A stretch of DNA of 64,000 nt. It comes from Streptomyces sp. NBC_00569 (GTDB lineage Bacteria > Actinomycetota > Actinomycetes > Streptomycetales > Streptomycetaceae). The notes under the pieces are model-generated. The model did not search any database. It saw nothing but the letters and a program-made list of their open reading frames with translations, and was not told the DNA's origin. Positions 1 to 8,778 of this stretch are shown one piece after another. Numbering within the stretch: the first letter of the stretch is position 1; every line of letters starts with the position of its first letter. Both the position numbers and the translations under genes were made by a program. Where the stretch lies: NCBI RefSeq assembly GCF_036345255.1, contig NZ_CP107783.1, positions 10,223,001 through 10,287,000 on the forward strand, written 5' to 3'.

Positions 1-36
1 TCTCAACTGTCAGTCCTCCCGGATAGGTTGCTGTTC

Positions 37-1194
37 ATGACGAACGCGGCGCAGGAGAAGGCAGGTGTCGGGCATGCCCGCTACACCTTCCGTCTTCGCG
101 TGTCGTCCACCGCTACTGGCGCTCTCCAAGCGGAATGGGCGCGGTGCCGGTGGTTGTGGAATGAGTGCTGCGCCCGCTCGAAGAGGGCGCACGCCGAGAA
201 CGAGAAGTGCGGTCCGGCCCGGCTGGACAAGATGCTGACCCAGGCGCGTGCCTGCATGGGCTGGCTGCGCGAGGGCTCCAGCGTTCCTCAGCAGCAGGTG
301 ATACGCGATTTCGCGAAGTCGCGGGCGAAGGCGCTGAAGGACATCAAGGCCGCTGTGCCGGTGCGGCAGCGGGCCGGGATGCCCAAGTACAAGAAGAAGC
401 ACCAGGACGACTTGTCGCTGAACTACACCCGGCTGGGTTTTCGGCTCAAGGACGGCCGCCTGCACCTGGCAGGCGGCATCGCCGTGACGGTCGTGTGGTC
501 GCGTGCCCTTTCCAAGCCACCCTCCAGCGTCCGCGTCTTGCGCGACAGCACCGGAGCTTGGTACGCGTCTTTCGTCGTGGCGAGCATGCCCGAGACACTG
601 CCGAAAACCGGCCGGGTGATCGGGATCGACTGGGGTGTGAAGGAGACCGCGACCACCACCAGCGACGACCACGACCTTCCTCACCCGCAGCACGGGAAGA
701 GGGCCGCCCAGCGCTGGGCGCACTATCAGCGGATGATGTCCCGGCGTAAGCCGAAGCGTGGATGCGCCGGATCGAAGGGCTACCGCGAGGCGAAGCGGCA
801 GACGGCGAAGCTGCACAAGAAGGTGGCCCGGCAGCGTCAGGACACCGCCCGCAAGTGGGCCAAGAAGGTCGTCCGCGACCATGACGGCCTGGCCGTGGAG
901 GACTTCCGGCCGAAGTTCCTCGCGAAGTCCACCATGGCCAAGAAGGCCGCTGACGCGGCGATCGGCGCGACCAAGACAGCCCTGGCCGAGATGGGCCGTA
1001 AGCACGGCCGGTCCGTGCACCTGGTGCACCCGGCGCACACCACGATGGACTGCGCAGACTGCGGAGCGAGAACCAACCACGCGCTGCCTCTCTCAGAACG
1101 AACGTATACGTGCACCACATGCGGGGTGTCCCGACCCCGGGACAAAAACTCAGCCCGTGTGATGCTCGTCCGGGCTGGTCTCCGTCCCGGCTAG
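37..1194 (+). CDS. tnpB: TnpB RNA-guided endonuclease (IS200/IS605 family)
   Basis: TnpB proteins are RuvC-like nucleases guided by an RNA made from the right end of their own element; they cut the empty target site and so help keep the element. All expected parts are visible: an N-terminal OrfB-type domain, the RuvC aspartate in GIDWG (about residue 200), the glutamate in VEDF (about 290), a CxxC...CxxC zinc finger (CADCG and CTTCG) and the last acidic residue in RDKNSA. The protein has about 385 residues, a normal length. I chose the ATG at 37; a TTG at 28 is in frame. It is clearly divergent from the two near-identical TnpB proteins later in the window, so it is a separate lineage. Confidence 0.9.
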   Translation: MTNAAQEKAGVGHARYTFRLRVSSTATGALQAEWARCRWLWNECCARSKRAHAENEKCGPARLDKMLTQARACMGWLREGSSVPQQQVIRDFAKSRAKALKDIKAAVPVRQRAGMPKYKKKHQDDLSLNYTRLGFRLKDGRLHLAGGIAVTVVWSRALSKPPSSVRVLRDSTGAWYASFVVASMPETLPKTGRVIGIDWGVKETATTTSDDHDLPHPQHGKRAAQRWAHYQRMMSRRKPKRGCAGSKGYREAKRQTAKLHKKVARQRQDTARKWAKKVVRDHDGLAVEDFRPKFLAKSTMAKKAADAAIGATKTALAEMGRKHGRSVHLVHPAHTTMDCADCGARTNHALPLSERTYTCTTCGVSRPRDKNSARVMLVRAGLRPG

Positions 1195-1281
1195 TGCTGA
1201 TCGTGTAAGACCTGCATCCCCGCCGGGGATCAGGCGACGTGAGCTAGGAATCCCCCTGATCTACCTGGGGGAGGTTTCAAG
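1195..1281 (+). ncRNA. Right end and probable omega-RNA scaffold of first TnpB element
   Basis: The region after tnpB holds two hairpins (1216-1230 and 1252-1271) and ends at TTTCAAG. In characterised TnpB systems the guide RNA scaffold overlaps the 3' part of tnpB and the right end, with the guide taken from the flanking host DNA. Here that guide would begin in the symporter gene at about 1282. This is an inference from family knowledge; no promoter is visible. Confidence 0.45.
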
Positions 1282-1799
1282 ATTCTGCGGGTGCCGCCCA
1301 CGACGACCAGGCCGAGGACGGCGGCCAGCGCGAGGCCCACCTGCCAGCCGTCCACGCCGAAGGCCAACCGGGCACTGGAGGCAACGTTGTTGGCCTGCAC
1401 ACCGGGCAGGATGAAGCCGTAGGCGACCATCGTCGTCAGGGCCACGGCCGAGGCGAGCCACGGGGCCTTGAGTCCGTACTTGATGTAGTACGGCATGCCG
1501 CCGAGGTCCTCGCCGTGGCCGCGGCGCTTGTAGACCTGCGCGAGGACAGCCTCGCCGTACGCGGCCGTGGCCCCGAGCAGTGCGGCGACCACCATCCACA
1601 GCAGGGCGCCGGGACCGCCGGAGGCGACGGCCGTGGCCACACCCGCGATGGAGCCGACTCCGATGCGGCTGGACAGGGACAGTGCGAGCGTCTGCAGCGA
1701 GGACATGCCGCCCTCACTCGCCTCGCCGGTCCGCAGCTGCCGGATCATGTCCGAGACGCGGCGGAACGGGACGCCCTTGGTGAGCAGCGTGAACAGCAC
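1282..1799 (-). pseudogene. Truncated AGCS sodium:alanine symporter
   Basis: The translation shows a typical stretch of an alanine or glycine:cation symporter (AGCS) transporter: a region with GVGSIAGVATAV and GGPGALLWM, then GGMPYYIKYGL, then further membrane helices. Family members have roughly 450-500 residues; only about 170 remain. The C-terminal part stops at VVVGGTRRI, exactly where the TnpB element right end begins, so the insertion removed or separated it. The N-terminal part is also short: the first membrane segment is missing and an in-frame stop lies just upstream of the GTG at 1799. The fragment should be non-functional. Confidence 0.8.
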
Positions 1800-2547
1800 A
1801 CAATTGTTCCCGTCGACCGGGGCCGCCGGGCCGCTGTCGAGCCCTCACCACCGACACCCGTTGACACCCGTCCCTGACGGGCTCACGCGGACGACTCCCG
1901 GCCAAGACACCCCACGAAATCCCAGAAACCCCACGCAGCCCAACCGGCCGGTGCACAACCGCACTTCACCTTCGACCACCACGCCGAGCCCCGGACAACC
2001 CACGGAAAGAGAACGCGAAGAGCGCCACGGGACAGCGCGCCCCGGAGCGAGGGCGGGGGCCGGCTCCGCCGGAGCCGGGGCGCTGTGCGTGCTCGCGGCC
2101 TCGCTGCGGCGGGGCACGACAGGCACCTTTGCGACGTTCGCCCCGGCCCTCGGCCCGCTCGCGATCGGCGCGCTCACCATGGGCCTGGGCGCACCGCTCC
2201 AGGCACTGATCGCCGCGCCTCGCATCGCCACCGCAGCGCTGGGGCTGCGGGCGCAGCGCGGCGTGGTGACGCAGAGATCGCCTTGCAGAGTTGCATCTCG
2301 CATGCGACGGATGGGGAAGACCAACTGGCCTTCCCCATCCGTCGCATGTACCGGCAATCCGGTGCTAAGCCCGCTGAACGGGCGAAAAGTGCCGCAGCCG
2401 CGCCATGCGCCCATGCCCCGAAGCGGAGGCTCCCCTAGGGTTCCCATGCTCTTTCATCATCCTTTGGTCTGAAACATCCGACGCCATCCGTCCGGAATTA
2501 GGGGCCTTCACGTGCATGCGATGCGCGGCACGAAGGAAAGGAATCTC
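1800..2547. other. Intergenic region without a supported gene
   Basis: No reading frame here has a convincing start, ribosome binding site and family resemblance. A short plus-strand stretch at about 2040-2270 has high GC at third positions and could be a gene remnant. The only clear structure is the long hairpin at 2301-2348. Confidence 0.4.
2301..2348. terminator. Long perfect hairpin
   Basis: A 19-bp perfect inverted repeat, starting CATGCGACGGATGGGGAAG, encloses a 10-base loop (2320-2329). There is no T-run, as is usual in Streptomyces. It sits between the symporter stump and the glycosyltransferase gene and could terminate transcription from either side. Confidence 0.55.
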
Positions 2548-3807
2548 ATGATCGGCCACCAACGGGACCGGGGACGACAAGCGGGACCGCTCTTCGAGTG
2601 GGGGATCAGCAGACTGCTGCTGATGATGTTGGTGTTCGGCCTGGTCTCCCTGCCGGCCACGGACGGGAACGACGGGGAACTCGCCATCTACCAGCAGTGG
2701 CTGTCCGTCTTCCAGTCCGGGAGCTTCCCGGTAAGTGACGAGACCTGGCAATACCCCCCGGGCATGTCTCTGGCAGTCCTGGTGCCCGCGCTGCTGCCAG
2801 TGCTCACCTACAAGCACGCTTTCCTCCTGGCCGCCTTCCTGGTCGACGCCGCCGTGTTCACCGCGCTGGTGCGCACCGGCCGTAAAGAAGGGCGCAGCAT
2901 GATGGGCGCCTGGGTCTGGACGATCGGCATCCCGTTGCTCGGGGCGATGCCTTACGCACGCTTGGACATGACGGTCACAGGCATCTGCGTAGCCGCTCTG
3001 CTCTGGCTGCCCACCCGTGCCCGAGTCGGGGGAGCCCTGGCCGGCGTCGGAGCAACCATGAAGCTCTGGCCGGTGCTTGTGCTGCTGGGGGTCGGGTCGG
3101 GAGGGGCCATGCGTGAGGCGTGGAAACGTGCCCTGGGAGCCGCGACCGTTCTCTGCCTGGCGCTCGGCACCGTACTGCCAGGGGCGTGGTCCTTCCTCTC
3201 CGGGCAGCGAGATCGTGGTCTCCAGATCGAGTCGTTCGGCGCGCTGCCCTTCCATGTGGCCCGCCACTTCGGCTGGTCGGGGCAGGCGGAGATGGCCTAT
3301 GGCGCGATGCAGTTCACGGGACCGTACGTAGACCTTGTGGCACACGCACTCCTGGTACTGAATGTCCTGGGACTGGCCGGGCTGGTGTGGCTGAGGTTGC
3401 GCCTTCCGGCAAGCTTCTTCACAGGCGCCACGCCCTCCTTCCTGGGACTCGCCGCTGTGTTGCTCTGCATCTTCACCAGCCGGGTCTTCAGTCCTCAGTT
3501 CATGATCTGGGCCGTGGGAATCACCGCCGTCGGCACCAGCTGGCGCACATCAGGGCTGCAGATTCCGGCCCGCATGGTCCTCGCGGCATGCGGTTTCACC
3601 TCAGTCCTCTACCCGTGGACCTACTGGAGCGTCATCAACAGCACTTGGTCCGCTGTCGTCACGCTGGCCGTCCGCGACGGGCTGCTGCTAGCCGCCGCGG
3701 TGTTCCTCCTGCGCCCGCTCTGCACCGCAGCCAAGACCAGGCCGGTTCAGGCAGGTGGGCTGGTACCACGGCCACATGCGGCGGACGAGCCGGTGGCCAC
3801 CGGCTGA
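2548..3807 (+). CDS. GT87/DUF2029-like polytopic membrane glycosyltransferase
   Basis: This 419-residue protein has about ten hydrophobic segments. It resembles the GT87 (DUF2029) group of polyprenyl-phosphate-mannose-dependent glycosyltransferases of actinobacteria, which work at the membrane on extracytoplasmic glycans. Supporting motifs are QYPPG in the first large loop (about residue 73), ARLDM (about 140), where such enzymes place a conserved acidic residue, and KLWPVL (about 172). The ATG at 2548 is preceded by a good Shine-Dalgarno stretch, GAAAGGAA, at 2534-2542; an upstream ATG at 2512 lacks one. The gene appears to stand alone, with a hairpin downstream at 3984. The substrate cannot be inferred. 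Confidence 0.75.
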   Translation: MIGHQRDRGRQAGPLFEWGISRLLLMMLVFGLVSLPATDGNDGELAIYQQWLSVFQSGSFPVSDETWQYPPGMSLAVLVPALLPVLTYKHAFLLAAFLVDAAVFTALVRTGRKEGRSMMGAWVWTIGIPLLGAMPYARLDMTVTGICVAALLWLPTRARVGGALAGVGATMKLWPVLVLLGVGSGGAMREAWKRALGAATVLCLALGTVLPGAWSFLSGQRDRGLQIESFGALPFHVARHFGWSGQAEMAYGAMQFTGPYVDLVAHALLVLNVLGLAGLVWLRLRLPASFFTGATPSFLGLAAVLLCIFTSRVFSPQFMIWAVGITAVGTSWRTSGLQIPARMVLAACGFTSVLYPWTYWSVINSTWSAVVTLAVRDGLLLAAAVFLLRPLCTAAKTRPVQAGGLVPRPHAADEPVATG

Positions 3808-3840
3808 AGTCCACTGCCGACGTCGTCCCGCCTCCCGGGC

Positions 3841-3951
3841 CTGGCCGACGCCTACCCGAAGAGTGCGCTACGCGCGGCCGACGCTGCCATGCGCTGCACC
3901 CTGCAGGCCAGCCACGGCGGCGAGCACCGGCACTTCTACAGCGGCGAGTGA
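3841..3951 (+). pseudogene. C-terminal stump of an unidentified small gene
   Basis: A 36-codon open stretch reading from LADAYPKSALRAADAAM to the end HFYSGE has gene-like codon use and ends just before a terminator hairpin. No start codon or upstream half is present, so it looks like the tail of a lost gene. I do not recognise the family. Confidence 0.3.
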
Positions 3952-3983
3952 CCGGCGGCGGACAAGGGCGGCCGCCCCCACAG

Positions 3984-4025
3984 CGAAGAGGGCCAGAGCG
4001 CGGTCACGTGCCCTGGCCCTCTTCG
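3984..4025. terminator. Hairpin terminator
   Basis: A 13-bp perfect stem (CGAAGAGGGCCAG and its complement) encloses a 16-base loop. It lies downstream of the glycosyltransferase gene and the stump at 3841. Confidence 0.6.
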
Positions 4026-4430
4026 ATGTGGCTGTCTGCGCGCCGTTCTCGATCGAGCGGTGCGGGGCGACCTGCCGGCCGGCAGGCCATCCCGTGGTCT
4101 GCGCCCTGTCCCTAGGGGCGTGCAGGATGCGCTCGGCTTCGGGGCGGTGCACGGTCGGTGTCGGGCTCGAGCGGCAGGGCGCCGTGTCGGCGGATGCTGT
4201 CAGGCCATGCCGGGGCGGGTGTCCGTGCCCGCGGCGGGCCGCAGCACGGCTGGTGTCGCGGCCGTGGGGTACCTGCCGGAGTGTCTGGTGGCTGCCGGCT
4301 CCCGGAGAAGACTGGGCGGGGGCCGGGCAGCCGTGGAAAACGTACGGCAGAGGGTCGGGCAGGACGCTGTGAACCCTTAAGACACGCCGACCGTTGCTGT
4401 TGCCGCGGCGCTGCTTGTCCGGCACAAGGC
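4026..4430. other. Intergenic DNA before the second TnpB element
   Basis: No gene is supported here. A minus-strand ORF (4112-4435) begins at the ATGAA left by the TnpB element target site, directly behind the element's internal GGAGG. Its proline- and arginine-rich translation looks like antisense noise rather than a protein. Confidence 0.4.
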
Positions 4431-4581
4431 TTCATCGGGTTCCTCCGTGGATACCCCTGCCTTCAGGCAGGGGAGGAAACGGACTCCTGCGGAGCAGGGC
4501 AAGGTGGGGTCATTCGCCCCCAGGGCGAAAGGCCGTGCTCTGGCCCGCAGGTTTGGTCTCACACATCGGTCGCACTAGTTT

Positions 4582-5781
4582 GTGGGCGTGGCCACGACTT
4601 GTGTGAAGCGGGCGTTCAAGTACCGCTTCTATCCGACCGATGCGCAGGCGGCCGAGCTGTCGCGCACGTTCGGATGCGTGCGCAAGGTCTACAACCTCGC
4701 GCTTGCCGCCCGCACCGAAGCGTGGGCGCGGCAGGAGCGGGTCAACTACAACGCCACCTCGGCCATGCTGACCGCATGGAAGAAGACAGGGGAACTGGCG
4801 TTCCTCAACGAGGTTTCCTCCGTACCGTTGCAGCAGACGTTGCGGCACTTGCAGACGGCGTTCACCAACTTCTTCGCCAAGCGGGCAAAGTATCCGCGCT
4901 TCAAGTCGAAGAAGAAGTCGCGGAAATCTGCCGAGTACACCACCAGCGGTTTCCGGTTCCGTGCCGGGGAGCTGACTCTGGCGAAGATGGCCCGGCCGCT
5001 GGACATCGTGTGGTCGCGCCCGCTGCCCGAGGGCGTGTCCCCGTCCACGGTGACCGTGTCGCAGGATGCGGCGGGGCGCTGGTTCGTCTCCCTGCTGTGC
5101 GAGGACCCGGCCATCGCGCCACTTGCCGCTGCTGATGCGGCAGTGGGAATCGACGTCGGTCTGGATCACCTGCTGACTCTGTCCACCGGGGAGAAGATCG
5201 CCAACCCTCGGCACGAACGCAAGGACCGTGCCGCCCTCGCCCAGGCTCAGCGCCGCATGGCGAAGAAGGAGCAGGGCAGTGCGAACCGGGCCAGGGCCCG
5301 GCGCAAGGTCGCCAAGATCCACGCCCGCATCGCCGACCGTCGCCGCGACCACCTGCACCAACTGACCACTCGACTCGTTCGTGAAAACCAAACGCTCGTG
5401 ATCGAGGACCTGACGGTGCGCAACATGGTCAAGAACCGGAAACTGGCCCGCGCCATCTCGGATGCGGCGTGGTCGGACTTGCGGAGCATGCTGGAGTACA
5501 AGGCCGCCTGGTACGGGCGGGAAGTGATCGCGGTCGACCGCTTCTTTCCCTCGTCCAAGCTGTGCTCCCACTGCGGCAGCGTGCAGGGCACGATGCCGCT
5601 CCACGTCCGCATCTGGACGTGTGAGTGCGGCACGACCCATGACCGGGACGTGAACGCGGCACGCAATCTTCTGGCCGCCGGGCTGGCGGTGACAGTCTGT
5701 GGAGCTGGTGTAAGACCTCAACGGAGTTCTCCGGGCGGGCAGTCGGCGACGAAGCAGAAAACCCCACGGCGCGAGCCGTAG
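4582..5781 (+). CDS. tnpB: TnpB RNA-guided endonuclease, copy A
   Basis: This 399-residue TnpB has an N-terminal OrfB domain opening with KRAFKYRFYPTDAQ and the RuvC motifs GIDVGLDHLL (Asp, about residue 189) and VIEDLTVRNM (Glu, about 273). A zinc finger follows (CSHCG ... CECG) and then the final Asp in DRDVNAARN, so it should be catalytically competent. It differs from copy B (40341-41540) at about nine residues by eye, including two in the N-terminal helical part (QQTL/QQCL and FTNF/FSNF). The first codon is GTG at 4582; a second GTG two codons later, shared by both copies, is also possible. In related systems the protein cuts DNA next to a TAM that matches the insertion target, here probably TTCAT. 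Confidence 0.92.
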   Translation: MGVATTCVKRAFKYRFYPTDAQAAELSRTFGCVRKVYNLALAARTEAWARQERVNYNATSAMLTAWKKTGELAFLNEVSSVPLQQTLRHLQTAFTNFFAKRAKYPRFKSKKKSRKSAEYTTSGFRFRAGELTLAKMARPLDIVWSRPLPEGVSPSTVTVSQDAAGRWFVSLLCEDPAIAPLAAADAAVGIDVGLDHLLTLSTGEKIANPRHERKDRAALAQAQRRMAKKEQGSANRARARRKVAKIHARIADRRRDHLHQLTTRLVRENQTLVIEDLTVRNMVKNRKLARAISDAAWSDLRSMLEYKAAWYGREVIAVDRFFPSSKLCSHCGSVQGTMPLHVRIWTCECGTTHDRDVNAARNLLAAGLAVTVCGAGVRPQRSSPGGQSATKQKTPRREP

Positions 5782-5816
5782 GAATCCCCCTCCTTCAGGA
5801 GGCGGAGCATGTCAAG
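5700..5816 (+). ncRNA. Probable omega-RNA scaffold and right end, copy A
   Basis: The end of tnpB and the right-end hairpin (5789-5802) correspond to the region that yields the TnpB guide RNA in studied systems. The guide would start at 5817 with GGTGAGCAAG. Copy B has a longer right-end stem because one base differs (GGAGGGGG against GGAGGCGG). Confidence 0.45.
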
Positions 5817-5929
5817 GGTGAGCAAGAAGGGGTGTATCAGCGCGACACGCCGCGTCAGATGCGGGGTGCGCTGGTGGGGGCGGGCACATTGGCTGGGTCA
5901 ACTCCGAGCGCTCCCGTTGGAGTGGCTGG

Positions 5930-5974
5930 CAGATGCCCCCGTGGTGCCCTCAATCCCCGGACCGGGGGCATCTG
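5930..5974. terminator. Hairpin, 12-bp stem
   Basis: CAGATGCCCCCG at 5930-5941 pairs perfectly with 5963-5974 around a 21-base loop. No supported gene precedes it. The stretch from 5817 to 6369 holds no convincing gene otherwise. Confidence 0.4.
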
Positions 5975-6369
5975 TTGGTTTTCCGGCAATCGGAATCCTG
6001 ACGCCGTGGGCCCGCGGCCCCGCCCTCGCCCGGTCGCGGGCCTACGGCCCCCTTTCCACTCCGTCAAAAGCGGCACACGTCCTTGGCAGTGCTCGCCTCG
6101 TGGTTCGAATGAACCGTTGCCGTGGCTGGTCACGGCTTCTTGGACAGACCGTCATCGATGCCGATGAAGGTGCACCATCGTTTCGCGGGTGCCCCGCATG
6201 AGCGTTGCCGGCGCCTGGGCGCGCCTGGAGGTTGCCTCCGTGCCCGCAACGTGCGCTCCGGCGGTGCCCGAGGACGTTCAACAGGCGCTTGAGAGGCCCG
6301 AGTCGGAGCCCGCCACCACCGCGGCCGCCGCCGTGGTCTTCGCCTGTGTCACGGCCGGGGAAGTCGACC

Positions 6370-6561
6370 GTGACTCCCGCCGACACCGAGGTCTCCGCCT
6401 CAGCCCTGGCGTCGGCTGCGGCGGACCAGGCGCCGGCCGCGAGCCGGGTGCCCGGCTACGCCTCGGAAACCCTCGTCGACCAGATTTATGCCCGGGTGCG
6501 TGACGTGCTGGCCTGGCCTCAGGGCGGCATCGAGGCCGCGCAGACCGCGCTCATCTCGTAG
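6370..6561 (+). CDS. Small hypothetical protein, 63 aa
   Basis: The ORF starts at a GTG with GGGGAAG six bases upstream and ends at 6561. The middle, VPGYASETLVDQIYARVRDV, reads like a helical protein. I recognise no family. It may be the front of a truncated gene, since the end is abrupt, or a chance ORF in GC-rich DNA. Confidence 0.3.
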   Translation: MTPADTEVSASALASAAADQAPAASRVPGYASETLVDQIYARVRDVLAWPQGGIEAAQTALIS

Positions 6562-6737
6562 GACCGGGGCCACTGGGGGAGAGCGCCCCGCCATGTGAGC
6601 GGGGTCCGGCACGCAAGCCGTTCCGAGCACCCCTCCCAACTGCGCGAATAACAGTGGGTGATTGATCGATGTGCAGGGAGTGGCGGGGCCTGTTTCTCTG
6701 AAATGGCCCGCTCTTCCCCATCACCCAAGGAGTGATC

Positions 6738-6938
6738 ATGAGCGCTGCAGGTGAGTCCGGTCGTGCCCAGCAGAACCGTGCCCGGGCCCGGGACCTCGAA
6801 CAGGCCGCGGAACGCGCCACTGACCCGCAGGAGCGTCAGCGCCTGATGGACCAGGCCCGCCGGCTCAAGGAGCAGAGCGAGCACACGGGCGGCACCCGCA
6901 TGCCGGACACCGACCCGACGGTCTCGTCCCGCCGGTAG
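6738..6938 (+). CDS. Small charged protein, DUF6381-like
   Basis: This 66-residue, strongly hydrophilic and helical protein contains AERATDPQERQRLMDQARRL. It resembles a family of small Streptomyces proteins that I recall as DUF6381; the function is unknown. The ATG at 6738 is preceded by AAGGAGTG with a three-base gap, a clear ribosome binding site, which favours it over the ATG six bases upstream. The C-terminal third (GGTRMPDTDPTVSSRR) is probably disordered. It stands alone. Confidence 0.7.
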   Translation: MSAAGESGRAQQNRARARDLEQAAERATDPQERQRLMDQARRLKEQSEHTGGTRMPDTDPTVSSRR

Positions 6939-6945
6939 TTCCGCG

Positions 6946-7104
6946 CACAGACACCGGCCGGTGGCCGGCCTCCGTGGCCTTTGTGTCACGCGAGAGGCCC
7001 CCGGCCGGTCACTGCTGTCTGCGCCCAGGGAACAACGCCCCTGCGCCGCCAACGACACCGGCAAACCACCACTGCACTCCCGGCACAGACACCGGCCGGC
7101 GGCC
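6946..7104 (+). repeat. Short direct repeat
   Basis: The sequence GCACAGACACCGGCCGG occurs at about 6946 and again at about 7082. The DNA between holds no supported gene. Confidence 0.35.
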
Positions 7105-7186
7105 GCTCAGCGGTGGGCGGGCCGGGCGTGGATTTGCAGGGCCGACCGGGCGCGCGTCACCCTGATAGACGAGGGCAGGTGCTGAC

Positions 7187-8005
7187 GTGCACACCAGCGA
7201 CGAGATCTACCACCGGGTGCTCTGGGACCCGCGCTTCGACCCCGAGCGGTTCGTGATGGGGATCGCCGAGCGCGGAGCCCCGCCGAAGCGGATCCTGCTC
7301 GACGACTTCGTGCCGGGCGGAGAGATCCCCTGGCACCGGGTGGTGTTCTTCGAGGAGGACGGCCAGGTCGTCTGGGACCGCGCCTGCGCCCTCGATCGGC
7401 TCGACGAGACCCTCGTCGAGCCGGTCGGTCCCGTGCCGGCCCCAGCCCCCGGCGACGTCCTCGCCGTCCCGTCGACGAACCGCACCGCCGTCGCCTGGCT
7501 GCCGCCGGCACAGTTGTGGCCGCCGATCCAGCACATCCGCCGCGAACACGACCGGCAGATCCGCCGCTGGCCACCGCACGTCAACGTGCTCTTCGGGTTC
7601 GTCCCCGAGGCCGAGTTCGCCCGGGCCCTGCCACTGGTCGCCGCGGCGCTCGCCGAGACGCCGCCGTTCACCGCCCGCCTGGCGGGCGTCCACTGGTTCG
7701 AACACCGCGAGGATGCCACCGTCTGGCTCGACCCGGCCGCCGCCGACCACGAGCCCTGGGCGCGGCTGCGGGAGTCGCTGGAACTCCGCTTCCCGCTATG
7801 CGCATCGCACTCGCACGGCTTCACCCCGCACCTGTCCCTCGGCCGTACCCCGGACCCGCACCTCCTCGCCCGCAAGGCAAAGGCCCTCCTCGGCCCCATG
7901 ACGGCCCGGGTCGACGAACTGGTCCTGCTCTCCCGCCGCGGCGACGAGCCGATGCGGGTCCGGGCCCGCATCCTGCTCGGCAGCGACGACGTACCTCACC
8001 CTTGA
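7187..8005 (+). CDS. RNA-repair fusion: MJ1316 (DUF504) domain plus 2H phosphoesterase
   Basis: The first 80 residues match the MJ1316/DUF504 domain ([18 protein letters not shown], then IPWHRVVFF), proposed to recognise cyclic RNA ends. Residues from about 100 on form a 2H phosphoesterase, the fold of RNA 2',3'-cyclic phosphodiesterases and 2'-5' ligase-like proteins. Its two catalytic H-x-[ST]-x type motifs appear as PHVNVLF (about 129) and PHLSLG (about 215); the first has Asn instead of the usual Ser or Thr. The fusion suggests sensing and processing of broken RNA ends, perhaps after ribotoxin or phage damage. The start is GTG at 7187 behind GAGGGCAGG. A perfect palindrome overlaps the stop codon. 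Confidence 0.8.
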   Translation: MHTSDEIYHRVLWDPRFDPERFVMGIAERGAPPKRILLDDFVPGGEIPWHRVVFFEEDGQVVWDRACALDRLDETLVEPVGPVPAPAPGDVLAVPSTNRTAVAWLPPAQLWPPIQHIRREHDRQIRRWPPHVNVLFGFVPEAEFARALPLVAAALAETPPFTARLAGVHWFEHREDATVWLDPAAADHEPWARLRESLELRFPLCASHSHGFTPHLSLGRTPDPHLLARKAKALLGPMTARVDELVLLSRRGDEPMRVRARILLGSDDVPHP

Positions 8006-8041
8006 AGTGTTCTCCCTCGTTCACGAGGGAGAACACTTCAA
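8002..8041. terminator. Perfect 40-base palindrome overlapping the stop codon
   Basis: TTGAAGTGTTCTCCCTCGT pairs with its exact complement across a minimal loop. The stop codon of the RNA-repair gene lies inside the left arm. It should act as a strong terminator. Confidence 0.7.
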
Positions 8042-8261
8042 CAGTTCGGTGGGAGTGCCGATGAGGTCCGTGACGATGGCGAAGCGGGTGTCGAACTCGT
8101 CCTGCGTGCGGGGCCGGCGTTCGTCCTAGGTCAGGGGGCGGGATCCGTGAAGACACCGGTCAGTAGCTACGCGGTATGACAAGTTAGCGGTCCGCTACGA
8201 GGCGACCGTCCTCGTCGCGGCCATCAACGAGTGGCTGTGACCAGCACATTCGATCCACGCC
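8042..8261. other. Intergenic, nothing recognised
   Basis: I see no supported gene between the terminator and the end of the HxlR gene. Confidence 0.4.
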
Positions 8262-8675
8262 CTAGTTGGGGGGCGGCGCGTCGGCGAGCTGATTGCTGCG
8301 GTCGATCTCCGGCATGTGCGTCTCGGCCCAGGCGCGCAGGGCGGAGAGCGGTCCTTCGAGGGACAGGCCGAGCAGGGTGAGCTGATAGTGGACGGCGGGC
8401 GGCACAGTGGGTTCCACGCGGCGCGCGACCAGGCCATCGCGGACCAGGCTCTGCAGGGTGACGGACAGCATCTTCTGTGAGATGCCCGGGATACGGCGCC
8501 GAAGTTCCGCGAAACGGAGCTCGCCCGGAGCCTCCTCGGCCAGCACCTTCACCGCCATCGACGTCCACTTGGTGCCGATACGGTCGAGCAACTGGCGGGT
8601 CGGGCACCGCGGATCCAGCAGATCACCGCGCTCACCGGGCCGCCGGCTGGGTTCGCCGGGAGTCGATGTGGTCAC
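8262..8675 (-). CDS. HxlR-family winged-helix regulator
   Basis: This 137-residue protein has the typical HxlR layout: a cysteine near the N-terminus (RCPTRQLLDRIGTKW) followed by the winged helix FAELRRRIPGISQKMLSVTLQSL and the wing, GLVARRVEPTVPPAVHYQLT. Such regulators are often thiol-, aldehyde- or quinone-responsive and control an adjacent divergent enzyme gene. The start is GTG at 8675. The neighbour on the other strand, 104 bases away, is an alpha/beta hydrolase, so this pair probably forms a simple regulator-target module. A palindrome in the shared promoter region is a candidate operator. Confidence 0.88.
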   Translation of the reverse strand: MTTSTPGEPSRRPGERGDLLDPRCPTRQLLDRIGTKWTSMAVKVLAEEAPGELRFAELRRRIPGISQKMLSVTLQSLVRDGLVARRVEPTVPPAVHYQLTLLGLSLEGPLSALRAWAETHMPEIDRSNQLADAPPPN

Positions 8676-8735
8676 CCGGGGCTCACCACCTGAAGGGAAA
8701 GTGCCGTCTTGGGGAGACCAGGGTAGTTCCCTAAC

Positions 8736-8748
8736 GTGACCTAGTCAC
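8736..8748. promoter_or_regulatory. Candidate HxlR operator
   Basis: GTGAC-CTA-GTCAC is a perfect inverted repeat in the 104-base gap between the divergent hxlR-type gene and the hydrolase gene, about 30 bases before the hydrolase start. Binding is inferred only from position and symmetry. Confidence 0.45.
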
Positions 8749-8778
8749 CATCATTCACCACACACCTGGAGCCCCTCC

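Larger units (their letters stand above)
1..1281 (+). mobile_element. TnpB-only IS200/IS605-type element, left end cut by window edge
   Basis: The element carries a full tnpB gene and no tnpA transposase gene, the IS1341-type arrangement. Its right end has the same design as the two complete elements at 4431 and 40306: a C-run/G-run hairpin (1252-1271) preceded by GGAATCCCCCT and ended by TTTCAAG at about 1281. The symporter gene on the minus strand resumes immediately after that point, so the boundary is well supported. The left end lies before the window. Because TnpA is missing, movement would need a TnpA supplied in trans. Confidence 0.85.
4431..5816 (+). mobile_element. TnpB element, copy A (IS200/IS605, IS1341-type)
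   Basis: The boundaries come from comparison with the inverted copy at 40306-41691: both share sequence from TTCATCGGGTTCC to GGAGCATGTCAAG and then diverge. TTCAT (4431-4435) is the likely target and TAM. The left end carries a hairpin with an 8-bp stem (4454-4473, CCCCTGCC with loop TTCA). The right end carries another hairpin at 5789-5802. No tnpA is present. Confidence 0.9.

Noticed and set aside
1567..2472. 301-residue plus-strand ORF
   Set aside because: It is antisense to the symporter stump, rich in Pro, Arg and Ser, has no ribosome binding site and reads through a perfect hairpin.
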